Origin: a bacterium
GTDB lineage: Bacteria; Patescibacteria; JAEDAM01; Absconditabacterales; Absconditicoccaceae
Reading direction: 5' to 3'
Length of the DNA stretch: 64,000 nt
NCBI GenBank assembly: GCA_017442645.1
Contig: JAFRZH010000007.1
Coordinates: forward strand, 1-64,000
Numbering within the stretch: the stretch's first letter is position 1; each line of letters begins with the position of its first letter. This document shows positions 37,901 through 46,541 of this stretch, one piece after another. A program made the translations under genes and the position numbers. The notes beneath the pieces are model-generated. The model did not search any database, had not been told where the DNA came from, and saw only the letters and a list, made by a program, of their open reading frames with translations.

Positions 37901-38907
37901 CTCAATATTTGCTTGAAAAACGAGGAGGAGATGCCTTTAGAATGTATGTACTTTCTTCTCCAGCAGTGAGAGCAGAACCACTTAGATTCTCTGAAAAAGG
38001 AGTAGAACAGACTTTCAAGGATTTCAATCTTCCTCTCCAAAATGTGTATAATTTCTTTGAAACCTATGCAAAAATCGATCGTTGGAAAGATACAGGAACG
38101 AAAATTTTCTTCGCCGATGCACAACTTACCAAAGAACAAATCGTAAGAATCAATCCTGACATCGTTCTTTATGAAAAAGAAGAAAAGAAAAATCAGATTT
38201 CTCCTCTTTTAGAAGCATGTAATATTCAAGTTTCTGCCTTCGACCAGATTTCAGAAGAAGATGAACAACAGTATTTCGAACTTTTGAAAAAATATCACGG
38301 AAAAAGAATTTTGCTTTTGGGAGAGCAGTTTTCAACGATTTGGGAACAAGTGTATGGAACTGAAAATACACAAATCCAACAAGGAGAAGTAGTAGAATTG
38401 CCAACCTATAAAATCGAAAATGACCTTGATAAATGGATCCTTGCAGAACTTAATAATACAATCACGCAAGTTGATGAAAAACTCAGTCAATACCTCATCG
38501 ATGAAGCAACCAAGATTTCTATGGAATTTATCGATAAGTTAACTAACCGATACTTGAGAAGATCAAGAAGAAGATTCCGAGCGGAAGGAATGACCGCAGA
38601 CAAAAATGCTGCATACGCTACGCTCTTTCATGTTTTGAGAACGTATCTTCAAGTCCTTGCACCATTTGCACCATTCTTGACAGAATATTTATGGAAAAAC
38701 TTGGAACAATTTGAAGAAACTCCAAACGAAGAAACTTCTATCCATTTGAGTTTATTCCCTTTCGCAAGTGAGAAATATCTCAATAAGACCTTGATGGAAG
38801 AAATCGCAATGGTTCGTAAAATTATTAAACTTTCTCTCTTTATCAGAGCTAAAAATAAAATCGCAGTTAAGCAACCATTAAAGAAGTTGGAAGTAACGTT
38901 AGAGTAG
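34981..38907 (+). CDS. ileS: Isoleucine--tRNA ligase with inserted histidine-phosphatase domain
   Basis: 1,308 aa against ~1,050 for the archaeal/eukaryal-like IleRS type it resembles. Class I motifs are HFGH (residues 47-50) and KMSKK (963-967); the editing domain has [10 protein letters not shown] and the tRNA-recognition half ends [10 protein letters not shown]. Between [10 protein letters not shown] (about 600) and the catalytic [12 protein letters not shown] (about 890) lies a whole histidine-phosphatase domain: RHG 637-639, [10 protein letters not shown] 687-696, SHGD 818-821. Two other extra segments (about 205-335, and about 1040-1130) are also absent from ordinary IleRS. The usual Trp of RYWG is Arg. 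ATG 34981 is preferred over an upstream TTG. Confidence 0.92.
38842..38907 (+). repeat. Left copy of a 66 bp ileS 3'-end direct repeat (attL-like)
   Basis: The last 66 bp of ileS, coding for [20 protein letters not shown] and stop, is repeated at 43513-43578 with about eight base differences and one Thr-to-Ser change. Sequence before the repeat is unrelated at the two sites. Confidence 0.85.
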
Positions 38908-38916
38908 AAATATTGT

Positions 38917-38944
38917 AGGACGTCTGATTGGCGTCCTTTTTTTT
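38917..38944 (+). terminator. Intrinsic terminator of ileS
   Basis: AGGACG TCTGATTGG CGTCCT followed by eight T, starting about 10 bp after the ileS stop. Confidence 0.85.
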
Positions 38945-39000
38945 AGAATATACTTTCAGAATAAACTTGATTTTTTAGAAGTTTTTAATAAATATAAAGT

Positions 39001-39127
39001 GCCAAATTAAACATACAAACACTGTTTTTATTGTTAACAGACAGAAAACGGCGATTAGATCTGCCTCATATTTGTCTGTTGACAGTGTGTGTTTAGTTTG
39101 GCGACTAGCAGGTTTAGTTGCCTTTTT
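39001..39127 (+). ncRNA. Structured leader RNA with alternative terminator hairpin (candidate switch)
   Basis: A long imperfect inverted repeat pairs 39001-39013 (GCCAAATTAAACA) with 39090-39102 and 39033-39043 (GTTAACAGACA) with 39073-39083, around a small GGCGAT/ATCTGCC hairpin. A second hairpin, GGCGACTA (39100-39107) with TAGTTGCC (39115-39122), is followed by TTTTT. The GGC at 39100-39102 belongs to both structures, so they exclude each other, the layout of a transcription attenuator. A TATAAA lies just upstream (38993-38998). It precedes the first island gene. A DNA-level role (replication or recombination site of the element) is also possible. Confidence 0.5.
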
Positions 39128-39145
39128 ATTTATTTAAAATTATCT

Positions 39146-40132
39146 ATGGCTACAAAACAATCTCAGAGAATTCGTTTACTTCCAGAAGCATTTTTTGATT
39201 ATTCTTTTAATGGATATAATTGTTTTCATTTTGATAAAAATTGAATCAATGAATTTACAAAAACACAATATGATGAGGAAGGATATAATCAATATGGTTA
39301 CAATTCTGATTGAATTGATAGAGCATGATTTAATGAAGAATGAATAAATATAAAAACTCATGATTATTTCGATACAAATGGATTAGATGAATGGGGCTTT
39401 AATAAATCTTGAGTATATGATCCTGTAAATTCTAGTCATACACCAAATAATCCATTTGAGCATAGTGAAAATGATATTAATTTACGAGGATATCCACGAA
39501 GTTTATGTTGTGAATTTAGTTCTACGGGGATCCATAAAATCACTCATGGGAAATACAATCAATATGGAGTTGATTGGAAAGGGTGTAATGAAAGTTGAGT
39601 GTTCATAGGTAATGACACAAAGTTTCGTAAAGCTATAGAAAATATTGAACAAAAAGAACAAAAAGCTCTTAAACAGAAAGAAAATGAGGAGAAAACATTA
39701 AAAACAATCGAAAACAAGATTAAAGACTATGAAGAAGAAATAAGAGAGTTTGAGGAGGAATTAAGCACAAAACAAAAAGAGTTAAATGATATACAAAACA
39801 CAAAAGATAATGCTAATCAACAAGCTGCTGAAAATAAATTTAATGTTTGATCAAATGTGAAAAAAACATGATGAAATAAGAGAGGGAAAGAAACATTAGA
39901 AAAACATGAAAACAATTTAGTGAACGCAATAGATGAATTAAAGAAAAAAATAAAATCTATCAAAGAAGAATGTAAAGATTCAAACAAAAAAAAAGAGCAA
40001 TGTATTACCAAGATGGAACAATATAAAATTGAATTGGCACAATATGCACAAGATAAATATAATCTCACAAAAGATTTTAAATCATCTTCTAAAGAAACCT
40101 CAGATCTTTTTACTACTTTATTCCCTAATTAA
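39146..40132 (+). CDS. Coiled-coil protein with N-terminal G-[YIF]-[ND]-x-x pentapeptide repeats
   Basis: 328 aa. Residues ~15-150 contain repeats of five residues such as GYNQY, GYNSD, GIDRA, GFNEE and later GLDEW, GFNKS, GVDWK; this differs from classical A(D/N)Lxx pentapeptide repeats. Residues ~160-310 form a long Lys/Glu coiled-coil, split near residue 235 by a short Gly-rich break. No enzymatic motif or signal peptide. Eleven or more TGA codons, mostly in the repeats, are read as the repeat glycine. First gene of the island, 4 bp before the helicase gene and likely cotranscribed. Confidence 0.82.
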
Positions 40133-40136
40133 AAAA

Positions 40137-41402
40137 ATGCAATTAAATTTTCCTTCTTTTGAAACATTAACTCCTAAACAGCAGGAATTAGTAAATAAAA
40201 ACCTAACTTCAAGTAATCCTTATCTTTTGGTAAAGTGATATGGATGATCTTGAAAGACAGTTGTAGCATATCATAGAGCATTAAAGATACAGCAAAACAA
40301 TAAAAAGGTGTTATTCCTATGCTATGGGAAAGCATTAAAAAAGATTTTAGGCATTTATAGCGAAGATAGTAGCACTTCTGATAAGTTCATTTTTAATATA
40401 GATAGTTTTTACGGGAAAATTCATAGCAAATTAATAACTGAAATAAGAGACACTAATAGATTTCTCCTTTGTCAGAAAGAGGATTTAATCTGGGATCAGA
40501 TGACATTCGTAGAAAAAGCAGATATTGAAAATGAGGCTGAATCTATTCCTATGGATTTTGACGGATGATATTTTGAAATTTATGATAGAAATAAAGATCG
40601 ACCTTATTTGTGTTATACCAAAAATAATCAAAAAATTTATGAAACAAAATGATTTGGAAATACTCAAAAGAGTGATTTTTTGCATATTCTATTTAGTCGA
40701 TATAAAGAGAATGTCTGATGATATGATGAAATTATCATTGATGAGGCTCAAGATTTATCACCAGATTGGTTAGAATCTCTAAAGCTATTGACTAAAACGA
40801 TGTCTATATTTTTTGATGAAAATCAAATTATTTTTTCTTGAGAAGGAACAGGAATAAATTCTATGGAATCTATCTTTTGAACAACTACTGAAGAATTAAA
40901 AGAAATTAAAAGATGTTCAAAAGAGATTTGTGAATTTGCAGCTAAATACTTTCTTCCTCCAGAAGAAACATCAAAACTTTTAAAACAAAATGAAAATAAT
41001 ATCTCATATCCAGGATCTTATCCTGAAATATTAGAATTTAATCAAGATGAAGAATGGAAAAATGCAATTTATGATAGGATGTTAGGTGGTTCTCTCATTT
41101 TATTATCTTCAATAGAAGAAGTTGATAAGATATATACCTTTCTACAGCGTAAAGGAGTAAATCATTTATGAAAATATCATAATAAAGAAAATAGTTCCGA
41201 TTTTAGACAAGAACATATGATTACCACTTATGAATCTGCAAAATGACTAGAAGCAGATAGTGTTTTTGTTGTTATTACAAAACAAGATTATGAAAATCGA
41301 AGGAATGCTCCAGAATGAAGTAAAGAAAAGAATAAATTTTATGTTTTATCTTCTAGAGCAAAAAAACATCTTTATATAATTTTCACTTATAAAGATGAAT
41401 AA
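40137..41402 (+). CDS. Small UvrD/Rep-like superfamily 1 helicase or NTPase
   Basis: 421 aa, short for the family. Motif I is GYGGSGKTVVAYHRAL (residues ~34-50), motif II IIIDEAQDLSPDW, and C-terminal motifs V/VI are ITTYESAKGLEADSVFVVI and FYVLSSRAKKHLYI. These are the core ATP-binding and DNA-coupling motifs of SF1; there is no nuclease domain. Several glycines of motif I are TGA codons. It follows the repeat protein by 4 bp and overlaps the next gene by 8 bp, so the genes are one operon. Role probably in DNA transactions of the element or in defence; not determined. Confidence 0.85.
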
Positions 41403-41601
41403 AAATAAACCTCTAAATAAAAAAATCGAATTTATTATGAGAAAATTTAGATTCTTTGATGATGAATATAAGATTATTTTTACGAAAAATTTTGTTTATG
41501 TGACAATTGGTTGGGATCAGATTAGAATAGAAAAATCAATGATAAGAAATCGAAATTTGGAAGGTATAGAATCTCGAATCAAAGAATGATTGGATTTATA
41601 A
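41395..41601 (+). CDS. Small hypothetical protein
   Basis: 68 aa, basic, with a beta-rich middle (YKIIFTKNFVYVTIGWDQI). Its ATG overlaps the end of the helicase gene by 8 bp, a typical translational coupling. The in-frame TGA gives Gly three codons before the end (KEGLDL). No family recognised. Confidence 0.65.
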
Positions 41602-41633
41602 ACTAGTTTATCTATTTTTTGTTCTAAAGAAAA

Positions 41634-41969
41634 ATGGAAAGCATAATTGCAAGAGTGGAAAGAAAATTTCCAATCGTAATTAAAACTACCTATGATGGTA
41701 GGGAATTTAAAACACAGAAGGTTGTCATTATATGGGATGAAGATGCTGAATATCCTTCAAAGATCCTCCTTGAACAATGAGGAGATAAAAAGATTGCAGT
41801 AGCAGAGAAAATGATTGAGGGAGAAAAATACAAATTTAATCTAACTTATAGAGTTAATTACTGAAAAGATGGCAGTAACTTTGAAACAGCATTTTGAAAT
41901 ATTTCTGCATGGAGTATTGAAGATCCTGAAGAAAACGATCAGATAGATGATGATATTTTCCCCTTTTAA
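41634..41969 (+). CDS. DUF3127/SSB-like single-stranded-DNA-binding protein
   Basis: 111 aa. The OB-fold-like pattern matches DUF3127: RVERKFPIVIKTTYDGREF, then a beta-strand block with YPSKILLEQGG, a GEKYKFNLTYRVNY strand and ISAWSIED at the end of the fold. The acidic tail finishing DDDIFPF resembles the protein-interaction tip of bacterial SSB. Binding of single-stranded DNA is inferred from the family. It follows the helicase in the same direction, and its 3' end is duplicated at 42932-43020. Confidence 0.75.
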
Positions 41970-42050
41970 TCGTTAATAATATGTCCATAGTAATTGTAAG
42001 TAGAGAGACGATGAAGACTATATTGATCTACTCGAATCCATTACTCAATA
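41879..42050 (+). repeat. First copy of a decayed segmental duplication
   Basis: The 3' end of the SSB-like gene plus the following ~100 bp is similar to 42932-43112. After the SSB stop, this copy contains a degenerate version of the start of the gene at 43038 (for example CGTTAATAATATGTCCATAGTAATT), broken by stops. 41970-42165 otherwise holds no gene. Confidence 0.7.
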
Positions 42051-42165
42051 AAAAGAAGAACAGAAAGAAGTTAGAAGTGACTTTTGAATAAAAAGAAAAA
42101 TCAAAGATTAACTAAATAATAAAAAATACAATTTAATGGTGTTTATATAATTTATACTTCCAAAG

Positions 42166-42906
42166 ATGAATAAGAACCAACATAGGAAATTAATGGATGA
42201 AATATGAGATGTGTATAAATTTTTATATAAACTTGATGGCAAAAAAGAACTTCATTGACAATTTACCTATATGTTAGCAGCAAAATTAGAAAAATACATG
42301 ACACATGGTAATGATTTATGCTGTATATATGAAGATCCTTGTAATTCTGTTTTTAAAGATTTAACTATCAATCAGCGTATTCCAGCAGTAATTGATTTAA
42401 TTAGTATTGCGATTGAATCAAGTATAGAATTCTGACAACTTCCACGATGGGATTACTACGAATCTGAACTTATTCAGCCTTTTTTACGATTAGTATATCA
42501 AACTTTTTTGAAATGAGAAGATATTAAGTTTTTAAATATGCAAAATGAAATAAAATTCAAATCTTCTTGCTGAGATCCTGAAGATTGAAAATATTATAAA
42601 ATTAATTGGGAAGAACGAGAGATTTCTCATATCACTATTGAAAATGTTGATCAATGGTTAATTACTATTATTAATTGCGTATATCGTACTGAATTTTGGT
42701 TCGTTAGTAAAGGGTTAGCACCACTTATGAAAAAATTAAAACACTTAAAATCAGAATATGAAGATAAATATGGATTTGAATTTAGAAAAAATGGGACATT
42801 ACATATTATAGGCTCTAGAGATTTACTCGAAATATTATGAAATATCCAAAAATTTCAAAATGTGAGCAAAGGAAATAAGTCTCAAGATAGTTTTGATTGT
42901 ATTTAA
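42166..42906 (+). CDS. Hypothetical island protein
   Basis: 246 aa, soluble, helical, with several Cys and Trp; no motif recognised. It starts with MNKNQHRKLMDEIGDVYKFL and ends KSQDSFDCI. Seven TGA codons are read as Gly. It sits between the two copies of the duplicated SSB/coiled-coil junction, so it probably arrived with that duplication. Confidence 0.75.
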
Positions 42907-42931
42907 TAATGAAAAATTGATAGATAGTAAT

Positions 42932-43112
42932 AATTTTGGAACTGTATTTTGAAGTATTTCTTCATGGAGTATTGAAGATCCTAAAAAAATAATAAGATAG
43001 CTGATATTGCCCCCTTTTAATCATTAATAATGATAGTATGTCTACTGCAATTCTAAAGAGAGAGATGATGAGTGATGAGAAATATATTGAGCTACTTGAA
43101 ACGATTATTCAA
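42932..43112 (+). repeat. Second copy of the segmental duplication
   Basis: 42932-43020 is a frameshifted remnant of the SSB-like gene 3' end (SWSIEDP-like and CCCCCTTTTAATCATTAATAATG), and 43038-43112 is the intact start of the coiled-coil gene whose decayed copy lies at 41985-42050. Confidence 0.7.
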
Positions 43113-43430
43113 GAAACAGAAAATAAAAAAAATATAATAAAAAATCTGGAAGATAAATGTAATGAACTCATAAAAGAAAACCAAGAGTTACGAAAAGCAT
43201 TGCTTGAAGTATCAAGACTGGCCGCAGAGCTACAACAGAATCATAACTATCTTTATAATGGTTTGGAGAATGTAAAGTATATGGTCAAGTATGATACAGA
43301 AGAAGAGATAGAGAAGGAGGTAGATAATTCATTAATAGAGTTTGGAAAACGCAAGAATCCAAATGCCTGGTTCATAGAGTTCACAGAACTATCAGAGAAA
43401 TACTGAGCTAAAGTACGGTGTTCTGAATAA
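43038..43430 (+). CDS. Small coiled-coil protein
   Basis: 130 aa. Residues ~15-70 form a leucine-zipper-like coiled-coil (IIQETENKKNIIKNLEDKCN and ELIKENQELRKALLEVSRL). The C-terminal half is acidic (EEEIEKEVDN) with FGKRKNPNAWFIEF. A TGA adds GAKVRCSE before the TAA. Shape recalls transposase-associated or phage accessory coiled-coil proteins but nothing specific. Last gene of the island. Confidence 0.7.
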
Positions 43431-43512
43431 ATTATACTATTTTAAAATATTCCTCTTGTGAATGATCAGATTTTTAAATTTTTTTTCTATTTTTGTGAAA
43501 TAAGACTCATGC

Positions 43513-43578
43513 ATCAGAGCAAAGAATAAAATCGCAGTTAAGCAACCATTGAAGAAGTTGGAAGTGAGTTTAGAATAA
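43513..43578 (+). repeat. Right copy of the ileS 3'-end direct repeat (attR-like)
   Basis: Repeats 38842-38907; it still encodes [20 protein letters not shown] and ends in TAA, with mostly synonymous changes. A terminator follows directly, as it does after the left copy. Confidence 0.85.
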
Positions 43579-43582
43579 GATG

Positions 43583-43612
43583 AAGGATGAGCTTTGGCTT
43601 GTCCTTTTTTTT
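43583..43612 (+). terminator. Intrinsic terminator behind the right ileS-end copy
   Basis: AAGGATGAGC TTTG GCTTGTCCTT stem followed by a T-run; probably the original ileS terminator or the one brought by the element. Confidence 0.7.
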
Positions 43613-43621
43613 GTCAAAAAC

Positions 43622-43685
43622 AAAAACCCTCTCCCTAGCACTCTCCTTAAGAAGGAGAGGAAAATCACGAAGTGATGGGAGAGAT
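43622..43685. repeat. Dispersed intergenic repeat with GGAGAGG...ATCACGAAGTGATGG
   Basis: CTCTCC/GGAGAG arms and ATCACGAAGTGAT occur again at about 50535-50590, where the same order is kept. Confidence 0.6.
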
Positions 43686-43988
43686 TTATGGATTTTTACT
43701 TCAAATATTTATTCAAGATTTCCTGTTTACGTTTAGCACAAGTATTCATAACTTGTGAGCATTCTTAATTTCCTTTTCAATATTTCCAAATTTTGCTACT
43801 ATCTTTTTGGGCGCCTCTAAAGGTAATACAGATATTTCTAAATTCTCATAAAATAAAATTGACACTCTTCTATGTCAACTTGCTCAAGTCATAGACTTTT
43901 CATCATTCTTACAGATTTCTTCACGGTTTAAATATCAGAATAAGAAGATAGGAATGTTTCCATCTTTTCTTGAAAAAGTATTTTACTA
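43686..43988 (-). pseudogene. Relic of a type I restriction specificity/methylase C-terminus
   Basis: Read with UGA=Gly, this frame gives about 100 residues with RKDGNIPI, SMTGASGHRRVS and LPLEAPKKIVAKFGNIEKEI, the pattern of HsdS-like target-recognition ends (usually PLPPLEIQKKIV). Upstream stops TAA/TAG remove any start and the remainder of the gene is missing, so it is a truncated remnant. It lies just outside the right border of the island. Confidence 0.55.
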
Positions 43989-44028
43989 TTTTAAAAACAA
44001 AAGATTAAAAAATAAATTAAAAAATCTC

Positions 44029-44052
44029 TTGACTTTTAGATATATATATATG
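44029..44052 (+). promoter_or_regulatory. AT-rich promoter-like element
   Basis: TTGACT followed by TTTAGATATATATATATG; near-identical TTGACTTTAATATATATATATG stands upstream of the minus gene at 59743. Confidence 0.45.
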
Positions 44053-44141
44053 ATTTTTTTAGTTCAAAAAAGAAAGGTCATATTTGAACTATATTGATTG
44101 GAAGTTCCAAAAAATATCAAACGGCCCAAAAATACAAAAAA

Positions 44142-44801
44142 ATGACAAAACAAGAACAAAAGGCTCTCATCGAGAGCATCTGCACCCCGAGCCCTGGGTA
44201 AAGCAGGAAATCATTACAATCTGCGACGAGCAGATTTCAGCTATTCCAGAGCTGGATCGTAATCGTTACATTTACGCAATTCGATCAATGGAACACCCTG
44301 AGGGGGTTGTTCTACATTTGGATGCTCATCCATGCTTACGAATTCGTGAAGGAGTAATCGTGCGGTGATAGTGGCAACACCCCTGAAGGCTTCTTCTGGC
44401 CAGACACATTCTATCAGAAGATGAAGAAGAAAGCCAAGAAGAATTACTTCATCGGTGGACAGACTGGCGAATACTTGGAGAACTTCGTTAGTCTTCGCAA
44501 CAAAATCACCAACACTACGGATGGCGAACAGCTCTCATTCAAGGTCACTAGAAGCCGTAATCCTCTCGAGGTCTTCGAACTCCCAGCTGAGCAAAGAACT
44601 GCTGTTCTGGTTACCAAGAAGTTAGCAGAGGCTCTCAGTGGCAAGCTCATCGCGTCCTACAACATGGACGATCCTGACAACTTCGATCCTGTCGAAGTGG
44701 GGGATCTCCTTGTTCAAGACACCGCCGAGGAAACATTTGGACTCTACTATCGTGTTGATATGAAACAGGTTGCTGAGACTTACAGGCCTGGAACATTGTA
44801 A
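44142..44801 (+). pseudogene. Foreign-looking gene with two compensating frameshifts
   Basis: ATG 44142 opens MTKQEQKALIESICTPSP, which is in the same frame as the 3' part (44376-44801, MKKKAKKNYFIGGQTGEYL onward, ending ETYRPGTL). Between ~44195 and ~44366 coding potential is in another frame (WVKQEIITICDEQIS, HPEGVVLHLDAHPCL). A reading with two shifts gives ~215 aa. G+C is clearly higher than in neighbours, glycine is coded by GGN and no TGA is in the coding frames. No family recognised. The gene looks imported, and is either broken or needs frameshifting. Confidence 0.5.
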
Positions 44802-44827
44802 CGTTTCAACCTTAACTCATGTTTATT

Positions 44828-44857
44828 AAACTTCTCGCGAATTGTGAGAAGTTTTTT
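44828..44857 (+). terminator. Terminator of the foreign-looking gene
   Basis: 9 bp stem AAACTTCTC/GAGAAGTTT followed by TTTTG; right after the TAA at 44801. Confidence 0.75.
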
Positions 44858-44907
44858 GATTTAAAAAATATCATTTCACCATTCTAAAAAAACATTGAAT
44901 ATTCTAC

Positions 44908-45852
44908 CTAAAATCAAGCATAAGCTTTGATCGCATCAATTCTCTCATCGATACTTGGATGGGTATCGAAAAGAGAAGAACTTTCTTTTTTTCTATTTTC
45001 TGTTGGAGTTTCGATATAGAACATGGCAATTTGTTTATTAGAACCTTTAACTTCAGATCTTCCAGAGATTTTCTCTAAAGCGGAAATCATCGCTTCTCCG
45101 TTATGAGTCAATTCCACAGATCCTAAATCTGCCAAAAATTCCTTTTTCCTCGAAATTGCAAGTCTCAAGAGGGGATAAATCAGATATCATAAAATAATAA
45201 AAGCAAATCCAACAAGTACGAGAATATTTCCTTTACCGTTTTCATCTTTACGACTCGTTGTTCTGATAAGGATTTCTCCGATCAAGGAAATTACTCCCAC
45301 AACCACGGTTCCTACGAACATCAATTTACAATCTTTATTGAGTAAGTGCGTCAATTCATGCCCTGCAACTGCCTCAATTTCTCTATCATTCAGGGTATTT
45401 AGCAGTCCTCTCGTAAACACAATTCGTGAGTCGTCCATTTTTCGTCCTGTTGCAAAAGCATTGAGCGAATCATCTTCAATAATTCCCACCTTTGGAGGTT
45501 GAATTCCTTTTGAAATACAGAGATTTTCTACAATATTGTAAATTTTGGGATTTTGCTTTCTTGTTACTGGTTTTGCTCAAGAAAATCAAAACATAATATC
45601 TTTCTGAAAATAGAACGAAACAAATCCCCAAATCAACATAATCACAATAACAATTCGGAACGTATCAAAAGTAAAAGAAAGACTTGCGTCAAAAGCTTCT
45701 TCAAGAGAGACTTCAGCTTCTTCATCTCCTAAGAAGGCGAGTGTAAAGACCAATACCATAATGATAAAGAAACAAATTGGAAATCCTAAAATCAAAAGGT
45801 AGGTTTTGATTCGATTCTGAGTTTTAAACTTTTGAATTCAAACATATTGCAT
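44908..45852 (-). CDS. htpX: HtpX-like membrane zinc metalloprotease (M48)
   Basis: 314 aa. HtpX degrades misfolded membrane proteins. The zinc site is GHELTHLLNKD, preceded by NAFATGRKMDDSRIVFTRGLL; the third ligand region is RKKEFLADLGS. Two N-terminal helices (about residues 20-40, 60-85) and two after the HEXXH give the usual four-helix topology. TGA codons interrupt it at four places, including the last Gly-Phe before TAG. It lies downstream of lemA, a very common pairing. Confidence 0.92.
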
Positions 45853-45872
45853 GGACAAAAGGGAAAAAAGAT

Positions 45873-45902
45873 AAAAAAGCTGAGGTTAACCCCCAGTTTT
45901 TT
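45873..45902 (-). terminator. Terminator between lemA and htpX
   Basis: On the minus strand ACTGGGGG TTAA CCTCAG then TTTTTT, right after the lemA stop; incomplete termination could set the lemA:htpX ratio. Confidence 0.55.
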
Positions 45903-45903
45903 C

Positions 45904-46446
45904 TTAGAACTCAACTTTTGGAGCTTTTTTGATTTCTTCATTTCCTTCAAAGAAATCTTCAGGTTGTTTGTGGAAAAGAATATTTGCTGGGAATTGTTGA
46001 ATTTCCGTATTATATTCTCTTGTAGTAGCATTGAAATATCTTCTAGCTGCTGCAATTTTATTTTCCAAATCTGAAAGTTCTGTTTGGAGTTGCAAGAAGT
46101 TTTGATTTGCTTTCAATTCTGGATAAGACTCAGAAAGAGCAAAAATGGATTTCAAAGTTCCTGAAAGCATATTGTCTGCTTCAGCTTTTTCTTTGATACT
46201 TGAAGCAGAAGTTAATTTATTTCTTGCTTCGACCACTTTTGTAAAAGTTTCTTCTTCATGTTTAGCATATCCTTTTACAGTACTTACAAGATTATCTACA
46301 AGGTCAAATCTATTATTGAGTTGTACATCAATATCAGAAAGTGCATTATCTCTTGTAGTTTTGAGTCTTACAATTTTATTGTAAAGAGACATGTAAATAA
46401 GGAGAAGAACTACGATTAAAGCAACTACCACAATCAATCAAGTCAT
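45904..46446 (-). CDS. lemA: LemA family protein
   Basis: 180 aa. One N-terminal membrane helix (MTGLIVVVALIVVLLLIYMS) with a short outside tail, then the long alpha-helical LemA domain: YNKIVRLKTTRDNALSDIDV, NRFDLVDNLVSTVKGY, YPELKANQNFLQLQTELSD and ARRYFNATTREYN. ATG 46446 was chosen because a TGA at codon 3 otherwise hides the true start. LemA has no known enzymatic function but is regularly paired with HtpX or membrane-remodelling proteins. Confidence 0.93.
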
Positions 46447-46541
46447 TTTTATCTATAAAAAACTAAATAAAAGAGTACTATAACTCTTATTAAAGATAAA
46501 TATAAAAATTTCTTCTTATTTTTCAATCTTTTTTCTCTTTT

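Noticed and set aside
37462..38139. 225 aa antisense ORF inside ileS
   Set aside because: Shadow of the conserved ileS coding strand; basic, Phe/Ser-rich composition of a mirrored frame, no family resemblance.
39001..39127. Terminal inverted repeat of an insertion sequence
   Set aside because: Both arms are within 100 bp and enclose no gene; no transposase nearby. A structured RNA or origin fits better.
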